Positions 18,881 to 28,814 of a DNA stretch of 64,000 nucleotides are shown here, piece by piece; within the stretch, counting starts at the first letter, position 1; the number at the start of each line of letters is the position of its first letter. Both the position numbers and the translations under genes were made by a program. A model generated the notes under the pieces. That model was not told where the DNA came from, made no database searches, and saw nothing but the letters and a program-made list of their open reading frames with translations. This stretch comes from Saccharomycodes ludwigii. Its lineage: Eukaryota; Ascomycota; Saccharomycetes; Saccharomycodales; Saccharomycodaceae. The stretch is from the NCBI RefSeq assembly GCF_020623625.1, contig NC_060201.1, forward strand, positions 434,001 through 498,000, read 5' to 3'.

Positions 18881-19744
18881 ATGTCAGCTGCGGGTTACGA
18901 TAGACACATCACAATCTTTTCGCCAGAAGGTAGATTGTATCAAGTTGAATATGCTTTTAAGGCCACTAATCAGACAAATATTAATTCCATGGCTATAAAA
19001 GGTGTTAACTGTTCTGTAATTATTAACCAAAAGAAAGTCACAGACAAATTAATGGAGTCAGATAGTGTATCTTACCTTTTCAAAATTTCCCCAACAATAG
19101 GCATGGTTTCTAATGGTCCAATTCCTGATTCCAGAAATGCCGCACTAAGAGCCAAATCTGAAGCAGCTGAATTCCGTTATAAATATGGATATGCTATGCC
19201 TTGCGATGTTTTATGTAAAAGAATGGCCAATTTATCACAAATCTATACCCAAAGAGCCTATATGAGACCATTGGGTGTGATCTTAACTTTTATCTCTTTT
19301 GATGAAGAAAAGGGACCTAGTATATATAGATGTGATCCAGCTGGCTTTTATGCAGGCTATAAGTCAGTTGCCACAGGTCCTAAGCAACAAGAATTAAGTA
19401 CCGCTTTAGAAAAATACTTCAACAAGAAGAACCTCAAGAATAAGGTTAGTGGTGCCGAAGAAAAAGAAGAGGTAAAATACGGGAACGAAGAAGTAGAAGT
19501 GGAAGTAGATCTACCAGTGGGAGAAAGTTATACTAATAAATCTAGTTTGGACTACATTTGTGGAGCTAAAGACAATTGGGAAAAAATTGTAGAATTTGGT
19601 ATAACACAAATGATTGACATTTTGGGAACAGAATTTACATTTAAAGATCTAGAGGTTGGTGTAGCTACAAAGGAAGATGGGTTTTTTACCTTAACACCTG
19701 AACAAATCGAAGAAAGGTTAGTCACTATCGCAGAACAAGATTAA
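18881..19744 (+). CDS. SCL1: 20S proteasome alpha-1 subunit
   Basis: This is the alpha-1 (alpha type-6) subunit of the outer ring of the 20S proteasome. The family signature [20 protein letters not shown] is at the N-terminus, and the C-terminus RLVTIAEQD matches yeast Scl1. Alpha subunits are non-catalytic and gate substrate entry. The protein has 287 aa against 252 in yeast. The extra residues form one acidic, Glu/Val-rich insertion (about residues 188-222) just before the conserved [18 protein letters not shown] segment, that is, on the outer surface loop near the C-terminal helices. A PACE-like element upstream suggests Rpn4 control. ERG4 is its near neighbour in S. cerevisiae too. Confidence 0.96.
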   Translation: MSAAGYDRHITIFSPEGRLYQVEYAFKATNQTNINSMAIKGVNCSVIINQKKVTDKLMESDSVSYLFKISPTIGMVSNGPIPDSRNAALRAKSEAAEFRYKYGYAMPCDVLCKRMANLSQIYTQRAYMRPLGVILTFISFDEEKGPSIYRCDPAGFYAGYKSVATGPKQQELSTALEKYFNKKNLKNKVSGAEEKEEVKYGNEEVEVEVDLPVGESYTNKSSLDYICGAKDNWEKIVEFGITQMIDILGTEFTFKDLEVGVATKEDGFFTLTPEQIEERLVTIAEQD

Positions 19745-20006
19745 AAGATAAAAAAAAAAATAGATGTATATGTACTGAAATTTTACGATTATATTTTTTT
19801 TTTTTCTTTCATTGTTCTTTTTATATATATAAGAAATAGCTATTTTCTTTTTTATTCTTTCTTTCCCTCACTCAATAGAATATTATATGCATGTATTTGC
19901 TTGCCTTTTCTTGTTATTACAGAAATTGAAAAAAATAAAAAAAAAGAAAATAAAAAATAAAAAAAAAAAAGCTTTACCGACTTATATAAGACTTCATGTT
20001 CTATGA

Positions 20007-20591
20007 TCATTGCATCGATTTTTCTTGATGCTGTTGAGATTGCTGTGGTTTCCTTTGGTTATACTTTAAAAAAATCTCTAGTGAATCCTTATTTCTTCTA
20101 TTATTGAAATATTCAGTAAGTTCTGAGCTATCCATTTGTTCAAATTGTTCAGTGGAGACTCTAGGTGCCCTTAATAATAAATGAGTAAATGTTTCTGGGC
20201 TTACATCAATGCTGGGCCTTAATGAATAATTATTAATATTGGTGTTAGCATCGGTACCGTTACTGTGCTTAGTGTTAAGCTTGTTTTGACTATATTTCCT
20301 TTTATTGGAAAATGTTTCTAAAAAAGTATGGTACTGTTTATTAGTGGTTTTTTTTCTTTTCTGTCTAATTTTTTGAGCAAAGGAACTTAATTCTGAGTCT
20401 AATTTCCTCTTGCGTGCTTCCTTATCAATAGAAGTTAGGTTTTTCAATTCCTCGTCTGTTAATTTTATTGGTAAATTGAATCTATTTAAATATTTTATGG
20501 TATCATAATAGCCTAGTTTTCTAACTTTTGCCAATTCTTCCTTATCTATTATATCGTATACTTTGTCTGTATTGGTATTAGCTCTAGACAT
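20007..20591 (-). CDS. LDB7: Probable RSC chromatin-remodelling subunit Rsc14/Ldb7
   Basis: This 194-aa basic protein has no membrane segment. The N-terminal part (KVRKLGYYDTIKYLNRFNLPIKLTDEELKNL) is followed by Lys/Arg-rich sequence and a C-terminal part with PETFTHLLLRAPRVS. The call rests mainly on position: in S. cerevisiae LDB7 follows SLA1 on the same strand, and this gene has the same orientation and rank, with SCL1 interposed. Size also fits (yeast Ldb7 is about 180 aa). I cannot confirm identity by sequence from memory. The start is the ATG at 20591; the frame extends 9 bp upstream only via a TTG. Confidence 0.5.
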   Translation of the reverse strand: MSRANTNTDKVYDIIDKEELAKVRKLGYYDTIKYLNRFNLPIKLTDEELKNLTSIDKEARKRKLDSELSSFAQKIRQKRKKTTNKQYHTFLETFSNKRKYSQNKLNTKHSNGTDANTNINNYSLRPSIDVSPETFTHLLLRAPRVSTEQFEQMDSSELTEYFNNRRNKDSLEIFLKYNQRKPQQSQQHQEKSMQ

Positions 20592-20924
20592 TATAGGCAA
20601 CTGTGAGTATTAGTACGTTTAAGTGTTTTTAATTGAAAGAGGAATAAAAAAGAGAAAAAGTATGATATAAATATTTAAAAGGAATAGTAATCATGAGCGT
20701 CATATACAATCTGACATATAAAATAAAACATATTTAATTAAAAAAAAAAAAAACAAACAAATTTTTGTATATTCGTATAATTAGCACTTGTAACGTATGC
20801 AAAATATGGAAAAATAAAAAAAATAAAAAAAAAAAAAAGCGTGATATTTATACAATTAAATTCAAACAAATAAATTCTTTTATTTCTTTTTCTTTTTCTC
20901 TTTTTTTTAGAACAAAAACATTTT
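20592..20924. other. Spacer between the LDB7-like gene and ERG4
   Basis: This 333-bp region is the promoter of the LDB7-like gene and the 3' end of ERG4, both on the minus strand. It has A tracts at about 20741-20753 and 20815-20838. Nothing else is visible. Confidence 0.5.
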
Positions 20925-22376
20925 CTAAAACACATATGGAATAAACAAATATGGACAATGCTGACAATAAATCTTCCAATCTTCACCATATTTCTTTTCA
21001 CATTTACGTTGATCTCTTAACGCCCTATGAACCAAAACAATGAAAAAGAAAACCGGGAAAAACCATGGGAAAGGAGATGCAAACCCACAACTGGAGGCCC
21101 AAACTAAGGACTGTGTCCAATCAGCAGTGTAATGGATCTTTCTAGCCAATTTGTACCAACCATCAATTAATAAATAAGACCCATTTTTAGTGACCATATA
21201 TTTAGGATTAACCAAAACTTGTCTTGGTAAAAATGGGAATGTCTTTCTAATATGTTTATCACCTGCCATTTGTTTTCTAAAAGAATTCTTTTGGCCATTA
21301 GTGGTATCAAAAAAGTAGTAAGCAAACAGCAAAACAGAATACAACAAAACGTTATATGGGGTAGACCATTGGTATTCAATCGGATTGTGGTAGTATAAAA
21401 ATAAAGTGCAATGACAATAAGTGTATGGAACACCAGCAATATTCCAAAAAATTAACATGAATCCAAATTTTTCATAGGCCATGTCCCAAGTTGGAACAAT
21501 TAATTCTTCACCTTTAGCGCACGCATTAACGTACAAATAATGAGCCAATAAAACGACGCCTAATTGAGGAGAGACATAACCATACATATCATATTGTTTC
21601 AATGAGGCACCTAAACTTAGGAAAAATAACGTGAACCAAGGTAATCTCACTTCAAAGAACATCTTCAGATCAATGATGCCAATACGTGGATTCAAAGGAG
21701 CTCCCATGAAAAAATCGTACAAATGGTTACCAGTCATTCTATGGTAATCACCCGAGACAAATAAAGTGAATAAATATAATATCAATGAAAAGGCATATCC
21801 GGTTATGATAGCACAAGTCATAATTTCACCAAATCTTTCTAAAATAGTGTATAATCTGAAAATACCGCTGAAATGCAAGGACAAAACTAGCACTAGGGTG
21901 GTATAAAAAGACCACATGGCGTTACAGTAGTAGGGTAACTGTTTTCCCTTCAAGTGAGTTAGAGGTTGGCCCTTGGTCCAAACCCCTGGTAACGTAACGT
22001 AAAAGACAGATTGAAGAGACAAAAAAATTCCAAATATAGACCACGAATACAAACTTGGAACACCATGTTGCAAGAATAAATGGTATAAGTCTGAAAGTAG
22101 CTGCCTCCATGACTCTAAAGTGTTTTCCTTAGGTAATGCTGGTTTGCCATTATAAAACTCAGCAGATAACCACATGTAATACATTAACAGTGGGAACCCG
22201 ATTAACATACCAAGAACACCGACCGGGCCACCAAATTCATATTCGATCTCTTCTGGCTTTAGATATCTTCCCTGTGGTAATATAGAGCCGCTTGCTATTT
22301 GAGAAGGATGTTCTCGCTTGCCATGCACAGTTGTGGTCTTTATTTGTTTTCTGGATGTTTTAGTTATGGATGTCAT
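20925..22376 (-). CDS. ERG4: Sterol C-24(28) reductase
   Basis: Erg4 carries out the last step of ergosterol synthesis in the ER membrane, reducing the C24(28) double bond with NADPH. The protein has 483 aa (473 in S. cerevisiae). Family landmarks are [33 protein letters not shown], the stretch [20 protein letters not shown], and the C-terminal [10 protein letters not shown]. Eight or nine hydrophobic segments are visible. I chose the ATG at 22376 because it is the first ATG in frame; the open frame continues upstream without an ATG through an 8-bp tandem repeat. The PDR1 gene that lies next to ERG4 in S. cerevisiae is missing here. Confidence 0.96.
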   Translation of the reverse strand: MTSITKTSRKQIKTTTVHGKREHPSQIASGSILPQGRYLKPEEIEYEFGGPVGVLGMLIGFPLLMYYMWLSAEFYNGKPALPKENTLESWRQLLSDLYHLFLQHGVPSLYSWSIFGIFLSLQSVFYVTLPGVWTKGQPLTHLKGKQLPYYCNAMWSFYTTLVLVLSLHFSGIFRLYTILERFGEIMTCAIITGYAFSLILYLFTLFVSGDYHRMTGNHLYDFFMGAPLNPRIGIIDLKMFFEVRLPWFTLFFLSLGASLKQYDMYGYVSPQLGVVLLAHYLYVNACAKGEELIVPTWDMAYEKFGFMLIFWNIAGVPYTYCHCTLFLYYHNPIEYQWSTPYNVLLYSVLLFAYYFFDTTNGQKNSFRKQMAGDKHIRKTFPFLPRQVLVNPKYMVTKNGSYLLIDGWYKLARKIHYTADWTQSLVWASSCGFASPFPWFFPVFFFIVLVHRALRDQRKCEKKYGEDWKIYCQHCPYLFIPYVF

Positions 22377-23316
22377 TGGCGTGTATGTGAACCCCAAAGA
22401 TGCTTTAGCTCTATCTTTCGTGATTTCGTGATTTCGTAATTTCGTGATTTCGTGATTTCGTGATTTCGTGATTTCGTGATTTCGCAAAATAAGCAAACAG
22501 AGTAAGGAAATCGTTGAATTTGAAATTTGGTTTGAGTTCGTGTTGATTAATAACAAAGAAGAATGAGGGAACTAAAGAGAAGGGATGGGAGAGAAAAAAG
22601 AGAGTATAGATAATAATTTGATTTTAATGTCTATTAATATACTTTATTTAAAAAAAAAAGAAAAGAAATGTAGAAAAGAGACAAAAAGGGTATAAAATAT
22701 ATATATAATAAAAAAAGAAAAAAGAAAAAAGAAAAGAAAAAGAATCTTTAAAAGAAACAAAGTTTGGGAAAACCCAAACGTGAATTTGTTTGCTCACATT
22801 GTTTTAAAAATTGCTGAGAAAACTTGAAGCCACTTTTTCTTTTTTTATTATTTTTTTCGGTTCTTAAACGAAAGATCCCGTTTTATAAACACACGAATAA
22901 CAAATTGCTATTACCTTTTTTAATAAACGACGCACACAAAAATAATAATAAAGATAGGCTGGATTGATTGTCGGAAAAGCGAAAGGAAACGAGAACCAAA
23001 GAAAATTGACAAAAATCTCTAAACGAAACACAATTTCATAATAACTGTTTGAGCCTTTCTCGTATAATTATTTTATTAAGGCTCGTCTAAGAAAAACTTT
23101 GTATCTTATTATAATCTACACTATTCGAGCATAGCAACTAACCAACGCCAAATATATGTTCTTATAAGGAACAATGTATCATTTTATTATTATTTCTTTA
23201 ATTTACAAACGATCCTGTAGCCGTTCATCCTTTATACTTGAAATAAAATCAACGCAACCAATCTAAATCAATATAGAACTGATACCTTCTTAAGCGGTAT
23301 TCAATAGGATTTTGAG

Positions 23317-23353
<37 letters not shown>

Positions 23354-23508
23354 AAAACACATAACTTATGTACAAAATATACAATGTAATAAAAAAATAA
23401 AATCGATCAAATTCGTATATAGCAAATAACACACACAGGAGGGGAGGGGAAAAAGAAAACTCGATAGCAATCTCTAAAATAAATTCATAAGAAAATAAAG
23501 GATAAAGT

Positions 23509-23543
<35 letters not shown>

Positions 23544-23548
23544 TCACT
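22377..23548. other. ERG4 promoter and PUF4 3' region; no PDR1
   Basis: This 1172-bp spacer holds the ERG4 promoter (with the 8-bp repeat at 22417-22488) and the long PUF4 3' region, with A tracts at 23320-23350 and 23512-23539. S. cerevisiae has PDR1 in this interval. No frame here encodes a zinc-cluster or transcription-factor domain. Confidence 0.65.
22417..22488. repeat. 8-bp tandem repeat TTTCGTGA, about nine units
   Basis: Near-perfect copies of TTTCGTGA lie 40-110 bp upstream of the ERG4 start, probably in the 5' leader or core promoter. On the coding strand the unit reads TCACGAAA. The array is open in the ERG4 frame (NHEITK-like repeats), but there is no upstream ATG, so it is probably untranslated. 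Confidence 0.88.
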
Positions 23549-26455
23549 TCATTCAAGCTGTAGCATTGTGACCATTCTTCTACCATGAGGAGTGTTTCTT
23601 ATTGGGCCCACCAATAATGGTTTGACTATATTTGATAGACAGTCGAATAAATATTTATTTTTATTTTGAACCACGTCTAAAGACGTCTGCAAAACATAAT
23701 TACCATAAGAATCATGTAACAATCTAGAAATCCCCTCCTCGCCACAGTTGTTGACTAAATCAGACACTATTCTTGCAGAAACCAAAGGAGTTCGCAATAA
23801 TTTTTCAATGACGTTTGATCCAAACTTATGTAACGATAAATTAATAATATCTGGTTTCAACACTTCCACGATCTTATTGGTATACTCATTTTCATGGTAT
23901 TCGCTTTCCTTGGTTAATACATATTGCACAACATAATTACCAAATGGATCCAAACTTAACATCTCCACATTTTTCAAAATTTGCTCGCATAATTTGGCAC
24001 GCTGTGGCAACTCTCCATTATCTAAACAACGTTGCAAAACACAACAACCGTGTCTATGTGTGGCAACATCAACGCATTGAGCACAGACTGCGTCGAAAAT
24101 AAATTGAAAATCCATTGGCTTTAATTTTGTTAAACATTTTTGTATTACATGATTACCATTTAAATCCTTGCTTAAATCAACAACTAAGCCATCTAAAGAA
24201 TTAACAAGCAACTGCGCCTCTTCATCACTTCCAATGCAATCAACCAATTTTTGCAGAGCTCTTGTACCATGAGAATCCAAAGCAATGTCAAAAAAATGAG
24301 GTGCGGCTATTTGGACTAATTCCAAACGCTGCTCGTTACTAACACACTCTAACAACTTTTGAACCAAGTAATTTCCAAAGGAATCGGTCATCAATTCTAC
24401 AACGTGACTTTTGGTTTCAACAAAAATTTCAGTAGCAGCCCTTTCTCCGCCTAAATCCAATTGCTTTTGTAAAAAACGACAACCGTGCTGATCTTTGCAT
24501 AATGAGTAAATGTTGCCAATATACTCTTCCAAAGTAGCATCTGTGTATTTGGCTGCTGCCGCTGCTGCTGTAACAGAGTTAAAATGTTCACCGGCACCGG
24601 CATTTTGGTTATGATAATTATGATTCCTGTTGTTACCACCAAGTGTTCTGCGATTGTTATTGTAGTTGTGATTGAATCCACCGCTGCCACTATTGCTGTT
24701 GTTGTTTCGATGGAAATTCCTCTTACCATTCCCCATGTTTTTGTGTTTGGTATTATTCGGCATCCCCATGTTGTTATTGTTGGGAATACCAGAAACGTTT
24801 TGATTCATCATTCTCATGTTTGTATTGTGTGTGTTGTTTCCATCCAGCATATGAGACTGTGGTGGTCCCAATGGGGGCACACCCATCAAAGGGGGTGGAA
24901 ATGGTGAAGGTGAGCCATAAAGCCACGGCATACCGTTAGCAGGAGATACTGAGTGTGGGGGAATATCATTTGATTGCAGTAATGGAGGCAATCCGGGATA
25001 ATTAGACACTGTGTTATTATTGTTTTGGCCATTAGATTCCTCTAAAAATCCACTGGATTTCTTATCGTCATTCTTGGTAGCATTAATACCGGTGCCATTC
25101 ATATCAGTTGGTGGGCCTAGAGAATTTCCATCCCCCATAATATATTGTTGTTGGTGCATTGGACCTGTTGGCAGCGGTGAATAAGATTGAAATGGTGAAT
25201 GAAAACCATAATGAGCAGCAGCAGCAGCAGCAGCAGCATGATGATGATGAAATGGAGATATTCCCATTGGAGGGCCAGAGTACATTGGATTCCCTTGCAT
25301 TAGCGGGCCACCATACGGATAAGCAGCAGAAGGTGTGAAAGATGGAACATTTGCCAAAGAGCTTAAACTAGTAGGCCCTTGGGGTATTGGATTTTCAACA
25401 ATACCGACAGAAGTTTCAATCTGTTTCTCGTTAGAATTCTTATTGATGCTGGTGTTGTCATTGTTGTTCTTGTTGCTGTTGTTGTTGTTGTTGTCGTTGT
25501 TGTTGTTGTTATTACTAGTTGTGACATTGGAATTGCTGAAAACATGACCACTTGGTCCCTCCAATGACGTACTTTGGGTTCTGGAAACCGACGAAATAAC
25601 ACCTCCATTGTTGGAACTTTCAGTATTCATAAAACCAACAGCATTGCTACCAGACAAAGCAACACCGTTTTGCGGCGCCTCTAACATATCAGTTCTTGAG
25701 ACAGCGTGAAATGTTTGTCTTCTAGTAGATGGTCCACTCCTAGGCATAGAGGCAGCTAAAGCAGCAGAGGCCTCCTCAAAGGAAACTTCTTCAATAGCAA
25801 TGGACGAGTCCTCCAAGGTGGAAGAAGAGGGACCAGCAAAAGATGTGCCCCTAACAAATTTAGCATCTTCTGTTTGGATAAGGGGGGGAATTGTATCGTT
25901 AGTAGCAGACCAGAAATTATCAGTTGCCTTTGCTGCTGTGTCATGTTGATTAAGGCTATTTTTGGCAGCTGAATTAATATTGGTACCAGTACTCGCAACA
26001 TTATTGTTTTCATTTCCGATCAAAAAGTTTGGATTTAAACCAGGAATATAGTTTTGTGGTACCAGCTGAGGATTCGAAGAAGCGTTTGTGTTGTTAGGAC
26101 CTTCAACGTTACCTTCTCTGTCAATAATTTTATTACTGGTTGATAATGGATCTTCATATTGATTTAGCATCATATATTGAGAAGAAGGCATAAATCCCAT
26201 GAAGTTTGGAGGGACACCAGAATTCATGTTCAGAGGATGCGGCATTTGTGGCAGTGGAATAGTGAACTGTGGCGGTGGTACGCCTTGTGGTTGTTGGTAA
26301 TTAAATTGCTGTTGTTGTTGTTGTTGTTGTTGTTCCACGCTAGAAAGTGAAACTAGTGTATCCGAATTTGGCTCCCCAGTTTTTGTAAAGTCGTCATCAT
26401 CAATATGCAAATTATCTAAAGCAGAAGTAATGTTCTCTTGTGTTGGTGGATTCAT
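23549..26455 (-). CDS. PUF4: Pumilio-family mRNA-binding protein Puf4
   Basis: Puf4 binds UGUA-containing 3' UTR elements and promotes deadenylation and decay of target mRNAs in the cytoplasm, notably those for ribosome biogenesis. The protein has 968 aa (888 in yeast). The N-terminal ~630 residues are low-complexity: poly-Q (about 43-51), Asn tracts, a His-run followed by poly-Ala, and Pro/Met-rich segments. The C-terminal ~330 residues form eight Pumilio repeats, with typical repeat cores such as DQHGCRFLQK, DSFGNYLVQKLLE, DSHGTRALQKL, NGNHVIQKCL, HRHGCCVLQRC and DPFGNYVVQYVL. These tripartite RNA-contact residues look intact. The long 3' region (see spacer) is typical of a regulator with its own post-transcriptional control, but I infer that only from length. 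Confidence 0.95.
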   Translation of the reverse strand: MNPPTQENITSALDNLHIDDDDFTKTGEPNSDTLVSLSSVEQQQQQQQQQFNYQQPQGVPPPQFTIPLPQMPHPLNMNSGVPPNFMGFMPSSQYMMLNQYEDPLSTSNKIIDREGNVEGPNNTNASSNPQLVPQNYIPGLNPNFLIGNENNNVASTGTNINSAAKNSLNQHDTAAKATDNFWSATNDTIPPLIQTEDAKFVRGTSFAGPSSSTLEDSSIAIEEVSFEEASAALAASMPRSGPSTRRQTFHAVSRTDMLEAPQNGVALSGSNAVGFMNTESSNNGGVISSVSRTQSTSLEGPSGHVFSNSNVTTSNNNNNNDNNNNNSNKNNNDNTSINKNSNEKQIETSVGIVENPIPQGPTSLSSLANVPSFTPSAAYPYGGPLMQGNPMYSGPPMGISPFHHHHAAAAAAAAHYGFHSPFQSYSPLPTGPMHQQQYIMGDGNSLGPPTDMNGTGINATKNDDKKSSGFLEESNGQNNNNTVSNYPGLPPLLQSNDIPPHSVSPANGMPWLYGSPSPFPPPLMGVPPLGPPQSHMLDGNNTHNTNMRMMNQNVSGIPNNNNMGMPNNTKHKNMGNGKRNFHRNNNSNSGSGGFNHNYNNNRRTLGGNNRNHNYHNQNAGAGEHFNSVTAAAAAAKYTDATLEEYIGNIYSLCKDQHGCRFLQKQLDLGGERAATEIFVETKSHVVELMTDSFGNYLVQKLLECVSNEQRLELVQIAAPHFFDIALDSHGTRALQKLVDCIGSDEEAQLLVNSLDGLVVDLSKDLNGNHVIQKCLTKLKPMDFQFIFDAVCAQCVDVATHRHGCCVLQRCLDNGELPQRAKLCEQILKNVEMLSLDPFGNYVVQYVLTKESEYHENEYTNKIVEVLKPDIINLSLHKFGSNVIEKLLRTPLVSARIVSDLVNNCGEEGISRLLHDSYGNYVLQTSLDVVQNKNKYLFDCLSNIVKPLLVGPIRNTPHGRRMVTMLQLE

Positions 26456-27525
26456 TTTCTTGTACGAATCGTATTACTGTAATTTTTTTTTTTTTTTTTT
26501 TTTTGCTATATATATATATGTATATATATATATAGTTGTATTTCCTTTATTTCAGAAAAGATATTAACAAAATAACAATATAATATGAGGATGATAAACC
26601 TAAATAATAATAATAATAATAATAATAGTAGTAGTGGTGGTAGTAATAGGCTAAAGTTAAATCACAAAATGCCTGACAATAGAATACAGGGATGAGTTTG
26701 CAGTCTCAATTAAAAAGAGGTTCGTTATTGTATGTATGTGTGTGTGTTTATGAATCAAAAAGGGATAATTTGATAGTATACAATGTACCGGGAAACAAAA
26801 TTAAAATAACAAACAAAAAAAAAAAAAAAAAAAAATATATATATATAAAAATATAAGATGTTAAAATATTCAAATTATTTCGAAATAATAATGTACAGAA
26901 TCTCTCTTTTTTTTTTTTTTTTTTTTTAGTTGGTGTTATTCTTATTATTGCCTGGATTGTTAAAACTCAAAGTTTATATTTTTATTTTTTAGTTGATATT
27001 ACCATATAAAATATATGAAAGAGATGGTTATAATAAACACATTGTAAGAGTGTGTGTGGTGATGGATAATAATAAAAAATATGTATATAATTTATTTTAT
27101 TTTTAATTACAACAAAAAAAAAAAACAAAAACAACAAAAATAACAAAAACAACAACAACACCCACACCACCACAGCTCAGTTTCCATTCCTTTGATTTGG
27201 CCGCAGAGCATTCAAAATTAAAAACAACTACAAAAAAAAGGACAAATAAACATATCTTCGGGTAATCTCCCATCTACATATTATTCACTATATATTTACC
27301 AACTATTCCATCACTTTACCCGTTAATACTTTTCCCACTTTGTATAAACGATAATTTCTTCAAGCATGTTATTACCTAAAAGACTATCTTTACTTGTTCC
27401 TCTTCTTACAATTCAACATTTTTAATATACAGATAAATAATCACAAAAAAAAATAAAATATATCATTATTCATTCCCTTCACTCATATATTTATTTACCT
27501 CTATAAGATTCAGACTAATTACAAG
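26456..27525. other. PUF4-MDM10 divergent promoter region
   Basis: This 1070-bp spacer has T/A tracts (26482-26503, 26815-26835, 26909-26927), (TA)n runs near 26508-26534, an (AAT)n run followed by AGT/GGT triplets (26604-26646), and (CAA)n-like sequence at 27112-27165. I see no conserved RNA gene. Confidence 0.55.
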
Positions 27526-28770
27526 ATGGTATCTTTTATGAATAAAATTATTAATGATTTTAACCAGGAAATAGGATGGGATGAAGAAACGACATATCCA
27601 TACATTGTTAACATAAGAAAAGCACTCATAGATTTTAAAATACCTTCTAGTTTTAACATACAACTATCGTCACAAACATCTCCCTCTACATATTCTTCTA
27701 TGAAACTATCGAATCATTCTCAATTACTTTCTGGGTCCATATCCTATATATACCAAAATGTACACGGCAATGAGTTGTATTATTCTTTATCATCTATAGC
27801 AAATTTAAATGGGGAAAAAAATGAAAACCATCGCGTAAATGTGGAGAAATCAGATATTCCAAGTAATATAAGCAGCGGCAAAGTACGTAATATCTATTCT
27901 GTAAGCGAAGACGAACTCGCTAATGTAACTAAAGCTGATTTCCCATGTCAAACTGACGAAAACAATAACAATTATAATCACAAGGAACCTTTCCAATCGA
28001 GTTGCCTTTATTATGGCCAGATGTATTTCCCGTATTCCATTTTAGAGGGTATCCATATTAAAACATTATCTAACAATTCCAGAATACAAACAAAAATATG
28101 GAGCACAAAAACCAATTTTTTGTTCACCACTTATTACCAATATAAAAACAAACATAGAACCTATGAATTATGTTATAGCAGTCCTGAATCTCTAATAGGC
28201 TATAGAACGTTGTACACTTTCCCCCTTATGCCTTCTCCAGATATGCCATCTATTTTACATTACGATGAAATCTCTCTTGGCGGTGAGTTATGGCTGGGTT
28301 TCAAAAATTTAATTCCAAATTGTTCATTAAGTCTACGGTACAAGACCAGAACGGGCAAGCGGAATAGACCCTTGAATTTTACAATTAGTTTTAACCCACT
28401 ATTGGGCCATTTAAGTTCCACATTTGGCCTTATAAACCTGGTCAACAAGGATCCTATCAAAACGTTGGGTGTATTTTCAAAATATGATTTTAATGTCTAT
28501 AGTTTAGAATCTAATATATCACTTGGTCTGAGTTGTAAAGGATTGAAGTTGAGCGCAGATCTGCAGAATCAGCGTTTAAAATTATTGTTGAATAAGAAAC
28601 TAACTGATGACTTATTAGTCAAAGGCGGATTTGAAATATCTTCTTCGCCCTCAATTCATATTAAGAAAGATGCAGTATCAAACAATGGCAGTGTTGTCTA
28701 TAACACCAACTCCGGTTTAGAGCTCGCTCCCTTGACGTTTGGTATTGAACTGCAATACGTCGCTTCTTAA
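27526..28770 (+). CDS. MDM10: Mitochondrial outer-membrane beta-barrel Mdm10
   Basis: Mdm10 is a beta-barrel of the mitochondrial outer membrane, shared by the ERMES ER-mitochondria tether and the SAM assembly complex. The protein has 414 aa, shorter than S. cerevisiae Mdm10 (493 aa), mainly through shorter loops. Matches include SCLYYGQMYFPYSILEGIHIKTLS, GYRTLYTFPLMP, LGGELWLGFKNLIPNCSLSLRY and FNPLLGHLSSTFG. The end PLTFGIELQYVAS fits the C-terminal beta-signal used by SAM. No cleavable presequence is seen, as expected. It is convergent with SWC3, exactly as in S. cerevisiae (YAL010C/YAL011W), with only 44 bp between the stop codons. Confidence 0.93.
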   Translation: MVSFMNKIINDFNQEIGWDEETTYPYIVNIRKALIDFKIPSSFNIQLSSQTSPSTYSSMKLSNHSQLLSGSISYIYQNVHGNELYYSLSSIANLNGEKNENHRVNVEKSDIPSNISSGKVRNIYSVSEDELANVTKADFPCQTDENNNNYNHKEPFQSSCLYYGQMYFPYSILEGIHIKTLSNNSRIQTKIWSTKTNFLFTTYYQYKNKHRTYELCYSSPESLIGYRTLYTFPLMPSPDMPSILHYDEISLGGELWLGFKNLIPNCSLSLRYKTRTGKRNRPLNFTISFNPLLGHLSSTFGLINLVNKDPIKTLGVFSKYDFNVYSLESNISLGLSCKGLKLSADLQNQRLKLLLNKKLTDDLLVKGGFEISSSPSIHIKKDAVSNNGSVVYNTNSGLELAPLTFGIELQYVAS

Positions 28771-28814
28771 AGGATATTTGATCTATATGTTAATGTATTT
28801 TAACCTTATTTGAC

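Noticed and set aside
22377-22556. Upstream in-frame extension of ERG4
   Set aside because: It has no ATG, only a TTG, and consists mostly of the 8-bp tandem repeat; Erg4 proteins start near 22376.
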